A stretch of DNA of 64,000 bases, from contig CAMRHE010000166.1 of assembly GCA_947044405.1 (NCBI GenBank), forward strand, positions 496,001 through 560,000. The letters are read 5' to 3'. The translations under genes were made by a program, and so were the position numbers. Below the pieces are notes generated by a model, which saw nothing but the letters and a program-made list of their open reading frames with translations, was not told the origin of the DNA and searched no databases. This document shows, one piece after another, positions 34,787-46,290 of the stretch. The stretch's first letter is position 1. Every line of letters begins with the position of its first letter. The DNA comes from Leptodactylus fallax (Eukaryota > Chordata > Amphibia > Anura > Leptodactylidae).

Positions 34787-35692
<906 letters not shown>

Positions 35693-35745
<53 letters not shown>
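35693..35745. repeat. (TA)n microsatellite
   Basis: About 26 units directly after the TG run at the Tc1 end. It lies next to the TA target of that element. Confidence 0.9.
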
Positions 35746-35753
<8 letters not shown>

Positions 35754-37147
35754 TAAAAAAAAAAATTTTAATTGCTTTCCCTCTGTTATTATTGGAGACA
35801 CATTGTTCATTTACTTTTATTTCTATTTATTTACCTATTCTTACCCATTGTGCCCCCCATAACGTTATAAAAGACCTTTGGGGGACATTTCAACACCATA
35901 TTACTTTTTTAATTAACTGATTTTGTCTGTACCTTGGGCTGACATATTATCTCTAGTTACAGAAGGAATACAGCCTCCTGAAACACACTGCATAGCTGAT
36001 GTGGCTGTGATAAGATCCAACATATCCTGCAGCTTGCCAGCAGGGAGTGATAAAATGACTGCCAGGTCTGGAATGGGAAGAATCATATGCGCTTTCTGCA
36101 CTGTACACATGGTGCTTATTGATTGCTGTACATACAGTGATCAGGATGACAGGAGTATAATAAACCACTTCTGTTTTCACTATGGGATATTCAGCTGTAA
36201 TTTACAGTGTGCTCCTCTCTCCTACAACTGCACATCATTGCAGATTAGGCTGCATGCACAAGACAGTAAAAAAACAGACATTAAAAACAGATTAAACTAT
36301 CAGTTTTTGACATCCGTTTTTCATCAGCTTTCCATTTTGTCTGTTTTTAATGTCCGTTTTACATCAGTTTATCATCAGTTTTCAACATTCAGTAAAAAAA
36401 AAATCCATGAACTTCATTGGTCTACTTTTTTTGACCCAATCTGTTTTTAATGGCGATCAAATAGATGCACTGCTGTTAAAAACTGACCGTTGTCTGGACG
36501 TTAAGAAAATGTCTGTTACACGTCTGTTTTTCAATTTCGTGTGCATGGGGCCTAAAATTCTGAGCCGCCAGATTAGTTTGGCTGTTACAGTAGGAAGCTC
36601 TTTATATTATTTTTTCCTCTTAAGGTAAAGGCCCCATGTAGCGGGCCGCAACAAAAAAATCAACGCATTGCAGTTTTTCCCTGCAGCACTTTTCACAGAA
36701 AGTCCGCAGAGGTTACACTTGCAAACTTTCTGCTTCCATTATGCCTATAGGGAAACCGCCAGCGTCTCTGTGGGTATAATTGACATGCTGCGATTTCCAA
36801 AACCGCAATGGTTTTGGATATCACAGCATTTCTGCTGTGCGTATTTTTTTGCAATGTGTGGATAGGATTCACTTTGCAGTGACTGTGAAACACCATGTGG
36901 GGTCCTGGCCTTGATTTTCCCACAGATATATTCATATTTAAGTTTGTAGACAATTAAAAGGGGATTATGACTGGGCTTTCATGCTCATATTCATTGGCAG
37001 TCGATGAAGATAAAAGAACGTCAGATGATAACATGATTAGACTAAGATGATTAAACTAAATCTTTAAAACTTATTTATATTTGCAAAAATGTTTAACTTT
37101 TAATTGTTTTTGGGTAAGTTTCCCAACATGTTCATTGTATTTCTTGG
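35746..37147. other. No gene; dispersed repeat at 36628-36905
   Basis: From 36628 to 36905 the text GGCCCCATGTAGCGGGCCGC leads through AAACCGCAATGG to CACCATGTGGGGTC, forming inverted ends. The same unit, inverted and diverged, is at 59158-59360, so it is a dispersed non-autonomous element. Around 36270-36420 a GTCTGTTTTTAATGTCCG-type short repeat occurs. Remaining sequence is unremarkable. Confidence 0.5.
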
Positions 37148-37330
37148 AAGAGTGAAGAAATCATGTGATACCTTTTAGAGGCTAACTGAGTATATTTGAT
37201 AGTAAGCTTTCGAGAATCTAGCTCTCTTCTTCAGACATGGTGTTTTAGATACCTCTAAAAGGTATCGCCTGATTTCTTCACTCTTCCACTACTTTCTATG
37301 GCTAACACGGTACAACATTATACTACTAGC
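37148..37330 (-). repeat. Short repeat with hammerhead-like core
   Basis: Outer inverted ends (ACCTTTTAGAGG and CCTCTAAAAGGT) enclose, on the minus strand, CTGAAGA, an extra A, GAGA...TCTC and GAAAGCTT (about 37203-37233). CTGAAGA fits the hammerhead box because its fifth position is variable. Stem I is weak. It may be a fragment of another PLE pLTR family. Confidence 0.4.
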
Positions 37331-38167
37331 AACATTGTATTTCTTGTAATTCTATCTGTTACTTTCTTCCAACTTAATGCTTCCATTCAGACTTCCTGTG
37401 CATTCTATCCACATCAGTCCCTCTCTCCTTTCCTTACCTTTGTGCAGCTCCCATTCTCTGCTCTCCTTCCTGAATCACCTTAACCCATTTTGTGTCTGTG
37501 CAACAAATAAAACACTCATAAAACTCTTATCCATTATTATTTCTCTCCATGCTCCTGCTATTAGCTGCAGGTGACCTCTCTCCAAACCCTGGTCTACCTT
37601 TTTCTGCTAACCTCAATTTCATACTTGTTTCACCAAGAAACCCTGGTAATCTTTTTATTTGTTGCATGCCTTCTTCTTCCCCAGTCTTTCTCCTGTGCAC
37701 TCTGGAAAAGCCATTTAGTATACAATAAACTTGACATTATTCAGGATCTCTTCTTCACAAAATCTTTAAACGTTTTCCCCTGCTGAGCTACACTTTTTAG
37801 ATACCCCTAGAACTGAGAATAGGTAGGGTGGATTGGTAGACATCAGCACAGTGCACGTTCCAGGTCATTCCTACAGTACAATCATTCATGACTTCCCAAT
37901 TTCCTATCCTATCTCCCCATCTGCCTCTCAGTTTCTGTCATTGACCACTCTTGGCCTTTCAAAGTTTAGTACTTCTCCCATAAACACAGATGAAAATATT
38001 CTTATGCCTGTTCAGTCTATTACTTTACTAACTACCTCTTATCAATTTATGACAACCTTCTTTCCTTTTCTATGAAAGGCTTTTCTCCTTCTCAGAACAC
38101 ACTCCCTCACTTCTCCTAAGGTGCAGGCACCTGTCACAGACCTCACTGCTCAATTCCTGGCCACATA

Positions 38168-38535
38168 CAGGTGCATCTCAAAAAATTAGAATATCTTTGA
38201 AACATTTATTTATTTCAGTAATTAAATTAAAAAAGTGACCTCCTATATTTTCTAGATTCTTTACACACAGAGTGTTTTATTTCAAGTGTTTTATTTCTGT
38301 AAATGTTGATTATGGATTACAGGTAATGAAAACCAAAATCTAAGAAATTTAAAATATTATAAAAAAGTTCAGTATTGTAAATTCAGTGTGTCACCTGCCA
38401 AGGTTTCCTAAGTCTTTAAATGGTCCCTCAGTCTGGTTCAGTAGGACACACAATCAAGGAAGACGCTGATTATGAATTGTATTACTGAAATGAATGAACG
38501 GTTCAAAGATATTCTAATTTATTGAGATGCACCTG
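38168..38535. mobile_element. Mariner/Tc1-type MITE
   Basis: Inverted ends CAGGTGCATCTCAAAAAATT and AATTTATTGAGATGCACCTG, flanked by TA (38166-38167 and 38536-38537). 368 bp, no ORF. The L2 reading frame continues on either side (FLATY...FKDKIDNI), so removing it rejoins the L2. Confidence 0.9.
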
Positions 38536-38649
38536 TACTTTAAAGACAAAATTGACAACATCCATCAGAAAATAACCCAGTCTCCAAACAGCATCAGTAC
38601 CCTTCTCTTCTTCTTGCCCTACCACTTGCACAAGTTACCCTATCCCTTC

Positions 38650-38731
38650 AAATGTTAGATAGATAAGTAGTATCAACCACGGACAGAGATAGAAGTCTCT
38701 GTCCTTGGTTGTTACTACTTATCTAACATTT
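38650..38731. repeat. Fold-back hairpin insertion
   Basis: Arms AATGTTAGATAGATAAGTAG and CTACTTATCTAACATT, plus inner GGACAGAGA and TCTCTGTCC, around a 6-base loop. The arms are near-perfect over about 38 bases. It interrupts L2 sequence and is probably a tiny fold-back transposon. Confidence 0.75.
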
Positions 38732-39491
38732 TTAGCCTCTCTCTCTTTCTTCTGGAATCTTTCCCTCCTCTTTCAAACATACTTCCATAACCCCACTACC
38801 AAAAAAAAAAAACCTTTTGACCCATCCTGTGCTGCCAAGTACTGACCTATCTCTAACCTCCCCTTCATCTCTAAACTCCTGGATTGCGTGGGCTTTTCTT
38901 GCCTAATCCACTATCTCTCTGCTCTCTTTACCTTCACCTGCACCTCAAAAACATCTCCAGAATCCGCCCTTTTCTCACTGTGGAAATATGAAAAACCCTC
39001 ATTGTCACTCCGTCTATTACAATTCATAATTGGTCTTCCAGAGTTACTATACTCTCACCTTTACAATCCGTCCTGAATGCAGCAGCTATAATCTTTCTAT
39101 TCAGCCAATAGAAAGATGAACAAATGCATCTATTTTGTGCACTGGTTGCCCATCCACCACAGAATAAAACGTATTTAAACTTATTAGACTCACCCACAAA
39201 TCCCTCCATAGGGCTGCACCTCCCTACATCTTCTACCTCATCTGTCTGCTACCCTAAGCATTACCTCTTTGTGCTAATGACCCTAGACCTGTATCCCCTG
39301 TTACCTAAACTTCCCACTCCTGTGCCCAAGACTTTAATATAGCTGCATCAGTGTTCTAAACTGCTCTACCCTGGACAATCACATTAGTACTCAACTATGG
39401 CAGCTTCAAATGTTCCCCTAAAAACACATCTTTTTATCCAGGGTTATCATATAAGCTGATCACACTTGCAGCATCCCAGAGTGTTACTGCG

Positions 39492-39494
<3 letters not shown>

Positions 39495-39552
<58 letters not shown>

Positions 39553-39811
39553 GGGGGAACCACAACACCCCCGGGGGGCCCCGGCACAAACCACGCCCCG
39601 CGCGGAGAAAAAAACACAACAACAAAAAAGGCACGGGGTATTTGGGCCGCGCGGAGCGCGGCCGTTAAAACCCAAAAAAAAACAAAAAAAAAGGGCGGGG
39701 CACCGCAACAGCCACAGCCCCAGAAAAAAAAAAAAGACAACAAAAAAAAAACAAAAAAGCATAAAAAAAAGCACAAAGAAAAGGAAACAAAAAAAAACAG
39801 CTAATAAAAAG
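39495..39811. other. Poly-G and low-quality sequence
   Basis: A run of more than 50 G is followed by runs of C and A with almost no normal words. L2 sequence stops abruptly before it. This looks like a failed consensus in a long-read assembly. No ORF here should be trusted. Confidence 0.75.
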
Positions 39812-39901
39812 TGAAGGATAAGGAGAGGGGGAGAGGAGAATCTCCCAAAAATGAGGTGTGGGGACCGTGCTTCACCAAAGATGCTTTATTATACTCAAAT
39901 A

Positions 39902-39944
39902 ACACAACGCGTTTCGGGGAAATCAGATCCCCTTTATCAAGTGT
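39902..39944 (-). ncRNA. Decayed hammerhead motif, left
   Basis: Minus strand: ACAC, TTGATAA in place of CTGATGA, extra A, GGGGA...TCCCC stem II, GAAA, CGCGT, T and GTGT. Stems are intact, but the core has C3 to U and G8 to A. G8 is essential for catalysis, so cleavage is not expected. Confidence 0.55.
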
Positions 39945-40535
39945 ACAAGAGACTAAACATAAAAACAATAGAAGAATACACATGTAAAGAGTCAGTAATT
40001 GGAATTTAGAACCAGTGAAATTAATGATACCATTCTATGGGATAAAAGAAAAGTATCCCACCAGATAGTATTGTCATGGATAGATAAATAAATAAATAAA
40101 TAAATAAATAGTGGTAATGAATGTCCCAAAAAAATAAATAATTAATAAATAAGTAAAGCTAAAAGGCTAATAAATGCAATATAAAATCAAACTGCACATA
40201 AGAGTAAAAACTATACATAAAAAGGTTTAAACCAATGTTTTTTGGTACTTACCAGCCTGAGGAGGTAGGCTGTGAGATCTGAAGTGAGTGAGAGGCAAAT
40301 GTGGAGATCACTTTCAGAAAGGCTTTTAAGAGGTATGGTGGGGGGAATGGGACCACCCCTAGGGGGGGGGGGGCAACCTTGGGGGGGGGGATTGGGTGGG
40401 GGGAAAAGTTTTTAATGAGGAGGGGAAGAAAAAAAAAAAAAAAAAAAAGAGAAATAATAAAAAAAAAAAAAAAAAAAAAAAAAAATGTTTATGCATAGGT
40501 GTATTCTTTTATTGTTTTTATGTTTAGTCTCTTGT

Positions 40536-40579
40536 ACACTTGATAAAAGGGATCTGATTTCCCCCGAAACGCGTTGTGT
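40536..40579 (+). ncRNA. Decayed hammerhead motif, right
   Basis: Same motif as 39902-39944 on the other strand, with the same two core changes and a slightly altered stem II. Shared changes mean they were present before the two arms separated. Confidence 0.55.
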
Positions 40580-41167
40580 TATTTGAGTATAATAAAGCAT
40601 CTTTGGTGAAGCGCGGTCCCCACACCTCATTTTTTGGGAGATTCTCCTACCAATCCACTACCTGTATACCGTCTGGATCCAGGAGATTCTGACGCCTAGA
40701 GGTTCCGCAGCTCACATATACCAAAACATACTCTGGATCCATCCACTGTGTTAGTTGTGGGCCAGCACAACTTGAAAAGGTGAGAACCCACCTATATTAA
40801 CATCCATAATATCTAACTATCCTGGTTGTGAGATCACCAATTGAAGGGGTACTGTTTACCATCAGACCCAGCCAGTTGAACACTCACTATAATATAGACC
40901 AGTGATTTTGTGCTACTTAGTGGCTTTCTACCATACTTTCAGTGAATGATCCTTGTTGTTTCTCCAATCATTTGACTACCTCCTGTTCTCAACACAATTA
41001 TCTATGTACAACCTATTTTTTAAGCAATATCACGCTATGTGCCGCTCGGCGTTGTTGTTTTTATTTTTGTTTTGAAGTATATCTCTTATAAATAATAGCC
41101 CCCCTATTTTAGTTTTCCCAATATATATATTGAAACCCCCCTTTATATATTATAGTTCTGCGTTATA

Positions 41168-41800
41168 GTGTGGGGGGGGGGGGGGGGTTGGGCCCCCCAA
41201 AAGGTTTTTGTGGGGGGCCCCCCCCTTTTCTGTTTCTTGTTTGCCTCCTTCGCCGCTCCTCCTTTGTTTTTTTTTTTTGGTGGTGTTGTTGTGGTGTTGT
41301 TGTTGGGTGGCTTTGTAGTCCCCCCTGCTCCGTTGTGGGGGGCGCCCCTCCTTCGCCCCCTGGTGTTGTGCTGTGTTGGGTGGGGGGGGGGGGGTGGGGG
41401 GGGGGGGGGTGGGGGGGGGTGGGGGGTGGGGGGGGGGGGGGGGTGTGGGGGGGGGGGCGGGGGGGGGGGGGTGGGTGGTGTCCCCCCCCCCCCCCCCTGT
41501 ATTATATTTTTTATATTATATTTTTTTTTTTATTATTTTATGCTCTCCTCTTTCCCTTTTTTTTCTCTTTTTTGTTTTTTTTTGCTCCTCGTCGCCCCTG
41601 TTTTTTTTTTTTTCCCTTTTGGGCCCCTCTTTGGTGGTTTTTTTTGTTTTTGGGGGCCCCATAGTATATTACTTTTGGGGGCGTGGTAGTTCTTTTCGCT
41701 TCGGGGGGGCGCGCAGTATATATTCTGCCCCCCGGGCGCTCAATAAAATATTTTTTCTTTTTATTTTTCCACCATGGCCCCGCTCGCTTTATTATTTTTT
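41168..41800. other. Homopolymer-rich low-quality sequence
   Basis: Long runs of G, C and T with nearly no A in the first half. Flanking text is normal. Together with 40325-40485 it looks like assembly error over a difficult GC-rich minisatellite. The Gly-rich ORFs here are artefacts. Confidence 0.7.
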
Positions 41801-41849
41801 GGTGGGGTGCGGTATAATATTTTCTTTTTTTTTATTTCCCCTTTACAGA

Positions 41850-42830
41850 GTATAAAATGCTCCCGAAAATCCCCACACAATATAATACACTCCACAGTGG
41901 CCCCACACAGTATAACAGGCTCCCCACACTGTCCATTCCCCCAGTATAAAGCTCCACAGTGGCCCATAGTATAATATGCTCCCCAGAGGGCCCCCTAGTA
42001 TAATGCTCATTAGTCCCCCCCCCAAATAATGCCCCACAGTGGCGCCACACAATATAATATGCTCTGCTGATGCCCCCCCAGAATAATGCTCCACAGTGAC
42101 CCCACTCAGTCTAACATGCTCCAGAATGGCCTCCACACAGTATAATATACTGCCCAGAGAGGTTTCCCCAGTATAATACTCACAGTGGCCCAAAACAGTA
42201 TAATATGCTTTCCAGAGCCCCCCCCAGTATAATGCTCCACAGTGGCCCAAAACAGTATAACATGTTCTCCAGAGCCCCCCCCCCCAGTATAATGCTCCAC
42301 GGTGGCCCCGCACAGTATAATATACTGGGGGGCCCCTCTGGAGAGCATATTATACTGTGTGGGGCCACAGTGGAGCATTATACTGGGGGGGCTCTGGAGA
42401 GCATATTATACTGTGTGGGGCCACTGTGGAGCATTATACTGGGGAGGGGGCCATCTGGAGAACATGTTATGTTCTGCGGGGCCTCTATGGAGTATTATAA
42501 AGTGAGGGGGCTCTGGAGAGCATGTTATATTCTGTGGGGCCACTTTGGAGCATTATACTGGGGGGCCCCTCAGGAGAGCATAATGCTCCAAAGTGGCCCC
42601 ACAGAATATAACATTATCTCCAGAGGCCCCCCCCCCCCACACATTATAATTTTCCACAGAGGCCCCACAGAATATAACATGCTATCCAGAGCGGCCCCTT
42701 CCCCAGTATAATGCTCCACAGTGGCCCCACACAGTATAATATGCTATCCAGAGGGGGCCCCCCAGTATAATATGCTATCCAGAGGGGGCCCCCAGTATAA
42801 TGCTCCACAGGGGCCCTACAGTGCTATTAT
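41850..42830. repeat. Minisatellite A, with an inverted block
   Basis: Units of about 26-30 bp, CAGTATAATGCTCCACAGTGG and variants, repeated over 1 kb. Between about 42325 and 42570 units run in the opposite orientation, then revert. The unit is related to minisatellites B (47762) and C (53290), and all three lie beside the ACTCTGGGGTCT palindrome. ORFs through it are not genes. Confidence 0.8.
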
Positions 42831-43341
42831 TATATTATATTCTGGGGTCTCTTCAGACCCCAGAGTATAATAATCGAAGGTCCGGGGTAAGTAAGGTAAA
42901 ATAACAAACAGTTATACTCACCTTGTCTTACCTCTCCTGGACCTCCTCGCGCTGCTCCGCTATCCCCGCCAGCGACCTCTTCTTCTTCTCTGCGGCTGAC
43001 GTCACGCGTTGTGGACGTCACCTCTGAGGCCTGTGATTGGGCCTCAGCGATTACGTGAGGCACGCCCCACGTGACCGCTGAGGCCAGGCCTCAGCGCCTC
43101 AGCAGTGATGTCCGGAACGCCAGAAGATGACGTCGGACGCCAAGGACAGGTGAGTAAAAATGTTTGTTATTTTTACTCACCTCGGAAAGGGGCCCTGCAG
43201 TCCCTTTCTGTTATTGCTTTGGCCAGGCCTGACTCCGGGATCCGGAGTCATCAGGTTCCGGATCCCGGGGGCCCCTTTGGGGGACGGGGCCCTGGGCAAT
43301 TGCCCAGTTTGCCCCCCCCCCCCCCCCTAACGCCGGCCCTG
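42831..43341 (-). mobile_element. Non-autonomous hAT-like element
   Basis: Right end CTAACGCCGGCCCTG at 43341, the reverse of CAGGGCCGGCGTTAG found at 52171. A palindrome (42834-42872, TCTGGGGTCT...AGACCCCAGA) marks the junction with minisatellite A. The interior is GC-rich with GTGAGTAAAAATG text shared with 52300-52370. The left end is not found and may lie beyond the minisatellite. Confidence 0.5.
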
Positions 43342-43343
43342 TC

Positions 43344-44025
43344 TGTGGTAAGTGTCACTATTTGCAGCTTTCCCTGTTATTTCTCCCCTGCAGTGTTCAA
43401 GTCTAGCCTTGGTTTAGCCCTGGCCTATCACAGGCCACTGGGCGGGGTTGTGGGAGACCCCGTCTCCACGGTAACCCTTGGTCTGAGAGCAGTTAGTCTA
43501 GTGTGAGCAATGGAAGATTAAGGGTGTGCAGAGGTTTCCTGCCCCCACAAGCTGCACTGAGGCCAACGGTTAGCCAACACAGTCCTTCAGGAGGACTATT
43601 GCGGGCCTAGTCTTCAGGTTCCAGTTCCTTGTCAGGCCTCCTAGAACCAAGGCTGGGGTTTGGACACTGTACTACTACCCCCATCTGGAAGCTGCTGTTG
43701 TTCTTTTGTTCCAGTTGCCTAAATAAAAGGCTGTTTGGTTTACCTGCAACGCTGAATCCTGAGTCGTGCCTGCTTTAACATCAGGGCTCTTCCGACCAAC
43801 ACCACACCGGCTCAGGTAGGAGAGATTCCTCTTCAACTGGAAGTGCCCCGGGGGGAAAGAACTACTACCACCAACATCCGGTAGTGCTGCAGGACCCCCC
43901 CTCGACTTTGTCCGGCCTAGGAGTGGGACTGGAGCCGCTTGGGAGCGTGCTCGGCCTGCTAGGTGGCACAGCATCCGCCACTACTACTCCCATCCTCCGG
44001 TCTCATCCGACTGGGTTGCGGCACA
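43344..44025 (+). mobile_element. Solo LTR
   Basis: 682 bp from TGTGGTAAGTG to GCGGCACA, with AATAAA near 43722. The flanks CTGTC (43339-43343) and CTGTT (44026-44030) look like a 5-bp duplication with one change. Such singles arise by recombination between two LTRs. It differs in sequence from the LTR at 25061. Which family it belongs to is unknown. Confidence 0.65.
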
Positions 44026-44032
44026 CTGTTCC

Positions 44033-44420
44033 ACTTTCCTCACATTAAGCTAACATTTCTTATTCTGAGGTATCCTCTGCTCTATTCCTCAGAACCTAAC
44101 CCCTCCATCTAGAAGATGCCCTGCACTACATGCACATAGTATCTGTATGTTCACAGATACCAGCTGGTGAACCACCTTTAGTTACAGGACCCTATTTGGG
44201 TGGACCATTGTACCAAACAAGCCTTTTTACCACTTGTGTCACCCGTATTTCCTAGATTGTAAGCTCTTGTGAGCAGGGCCTCTCTCTTATTGTTTGATAT
44301 GTTAATTATTTGTTACATTACTAATATCTGATATTGACTGTTCTTCCACCCTCTGATTTGTAAAATGCTGAAGAATATGTTAGCGTTATATAAATAAAAT
44401 TATTATAATTGTTATTATTG
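44033..44420 (+). mobile_element. L2 3' end
   Basis: Contains TTGTAAGCTCTTGTGAGCAG and the terminal TTATATAAATAAAATTATTA text of L2. No coding part. It may be the continuation of the L2 cut off at 39484. Confidence 0.75.
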
Positions 44421-45061
44421 TCTACTAATTTAGATATGGTTACCTTCATGGGTAAAACCCCTTTAACATAAGTTTTGTTAAAAAGTTTATACATACTCTG
44501 CAAACAGCTTGACCTATATTTTGAGAATTTATTCTTCTCTGTAGGTTTAGTTACAATACATTTCAGAAAGAGCAACTAGTAATCATGTTCGTCAAGTCAC
44601 ACTGTGTCTGAAATGACTATCAGGATTTATGGAGGATTTATAGAAAAGCGAGACGGATGGACAGTAAAAGGATGGCGAAGTCACAGCAGACGATTCCATC
44701 ACATCATATTATTTCTTTATTTCTGCCACAATTAAATCCTTTTCAGCTTAATCACATCTTGTTGATTTTGATTTTTTATTACAACATGTAGATGTGTTCT
44801 TTCTTAACAGCCCTTTAGGTTGGTTAGGTCCAGATTGTGCATCACAAGTTAGCAGCTTTTCTAAAAACAGCATGATATTATGTTAAGTTGTCAGAAACTC
44901 ATAAAACTCATATGCCAACTATCCTATATGTATCTTTGTGCAGCCATCAAGTGGAGGGGTGTAAATCGCAGCCTTTCAATGGTTTTGTTAGCATGTCACA
45001 TGATGAATTTGTTTAATGAGAAATTTGAATCCTTAAAGGGGTTGTCCTGCCCTAAGCCATA
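44421..45061. other. No feature recognised
   Basis: AT-rich sequence with no ORF of note and no repeat I know. The phrase AAAGGGGTTGTCCTGCCCTA near 45036 is a common frog-type dispersed word. Confidence 0.45.
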
Positions 45062-45258
45062 TACAGTGAGTATGGAAAGTATTCAGACCCCTTTAAATTT
45101 TTTACTCTTTGTTTCATTGCAGCCATTTGCTAAAAGCAAAAAAGTTCATTTTATTTCTCATTAATGTACACTCAGCACCCCATCTTGACAGAAAAAAAAT
45201 AGAAATGTAGATATTTTTGCAAATTTATTAAAAAAAGAAAAACTGAAATATCACATGG

Positions 45259-46290
45259 TCATAAGTATTCAGACCCTTTGCTCAGTATTGAGTAGAAACA
45301 CCCTTTTGAGCTAGTACAGCCATGAGTCTTCTTGGGAAGTTTTTCACATCTGGATTTGGGGATCCTCTGCCATTCTTCCTTGCAGATCCTCTCCAGTTCC
45401 GTTAGGTTGGATGGTGAACGTTGGTGGACAGCCATTTTCAGGTCTCTCCAGAGATGCTCAATTGAGTTGAGGTCAGGGCTGTGGCTGGGCCAGTCAAGAA
45501 TGGACACAGAGTTGTTCCGAAGCCACTCCTTTATTTTAGCTGTGTGCTTAGGGTCATTGTCTTGTTGGAAGATGAACCTTCGGCCCAGTCTGAGTTCCAG
45601 AGCACCCCGGAAGAGGTTTTCTTCCAGGATATCTCTGTACTTGGCCGCATTCATCTTTCTTTCAATTGCAACCAGTCGTCCTGTCCCTGCAGCTGAAAAA
45701 CACCCCCATTGCATGATGCTGCCACCACCATGTTTCACTGTTGGGATTGTATTGGGCAGGTGATGAGCAGTGCCTGGTTTTCTCAACACATACCGCTTAG
45801 AATTAACGGCAAAAAGTTCAATCTTCGTCTCATTAGACCAGAGAATCTTATTTGTCATAGTCTGGGAGTCCTTCATGTGTTTTTTGGCAAACTCTATGTG
45901 AGCTTTCATATGTCTTGCACTGAGGAGAGGCTTCCTTCAGGCCACTCTGCCATAAAGCCACGACTGGTGGAGGGCTGCAGTGATAGTTGACTTTGTGGAA
46001 CTTTCTCCCATCTCCCTACTGCATCTCTGGAGCTCAGCCACAGTGATCTTTGGGTTCTTCTTTACCTCTCTCACCAAGGCTCTTCTCCCACGTTTGCTCA
46101 GTTTGGCTGGACGGCCAGGTCTAGGAAGAGTTCTGGTCATCCCAAACTTCTTCCATTTAAGGATTATGGAGGCCACTGTACTCTTAGGAACGTTGGGTGG
46201 TGCAGAAATTCTTTTGTAACCTTGGCCAGATCTGTGCCTTGCCACAATTCTGTCTCTGAGCTCCTTGGGCAGTTCCTCATGATTCTAATT
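45259..46290 (-). pseudogene. Tc1 transposase, catalytic Asp lost
   Basis: The N-terminal part (ELPKELRDRIVARHRSG, then the helix-turn-helix and GRPAKLSKRGRR) ends at a stop at 45937. The catalytic part 45909-45259 follows after a shift. The first catalytic residue is changed: ILWSNETKIELF has N where the family has D. The second D ([11 protein letters not shown]) and E (LNSIEHLW) remain; Ser replaces the Pro two residues before E. There is no upstream ATG in frame. The enzyme would be inactive even with the frame intact. Confidence 0.88.

Larger units (their letters stand above)
37377..39484 (+). mobile_element. L2 LINE, degraded
   Basis: Plus-strand copy. A degraded 2A-like box reads GDLSPNPGL at 37570-37596, followed by LWKSHLVYNKLDIIQDLF. 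RT text such as CAAKY near 38830 is followed by a large internal deletion joining to the thumb region near 38950. Two small elements sit inside it (38168-38535 and 38650-38731). Sequence becomes unreadable at the poly-G tract; a matching L2 3' end occurs at 44033-44420 and may be the same copy split by later events. Confidence 0.75.
39812..40650. repeat. Inverted PLE pLTR pair, decayed
   Basis: The segment 39826-39980 is the reverse complement of 40495-40640 (ATGTTTAGTCTCTTGTACAC, ATAATAAAGCATCTTTGGTG). Each arm holds a hammerhead-like motif. The arrangement repeats, on a smaller scale, the inverted pLTRs of the PLE at 254-14024, but no PLE coding sequence lies between. Position 40325-40485 inside it is corrupted. 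Sequence to about 41100 appears to continue the right pLTR. Confidence 0.6.

Noticed and set aside
39434..39804. Poly-Gly and poly-Pro ORFs
   Set aside because: They translate a homopolymer tract that looks like an assembly fault.
41168..41855. Gly/Phe-rich ORFs of 160-173 codons
   Set aside because: Sequence is a string of G, C and T runs of doubtful quality.
42205..42711. 168-codon ORF through minisatellite A
   Set aside because: The product is only repeats of the unit (NMLS, GPSGEHIILCGATVEHY); the frame is open by chance.
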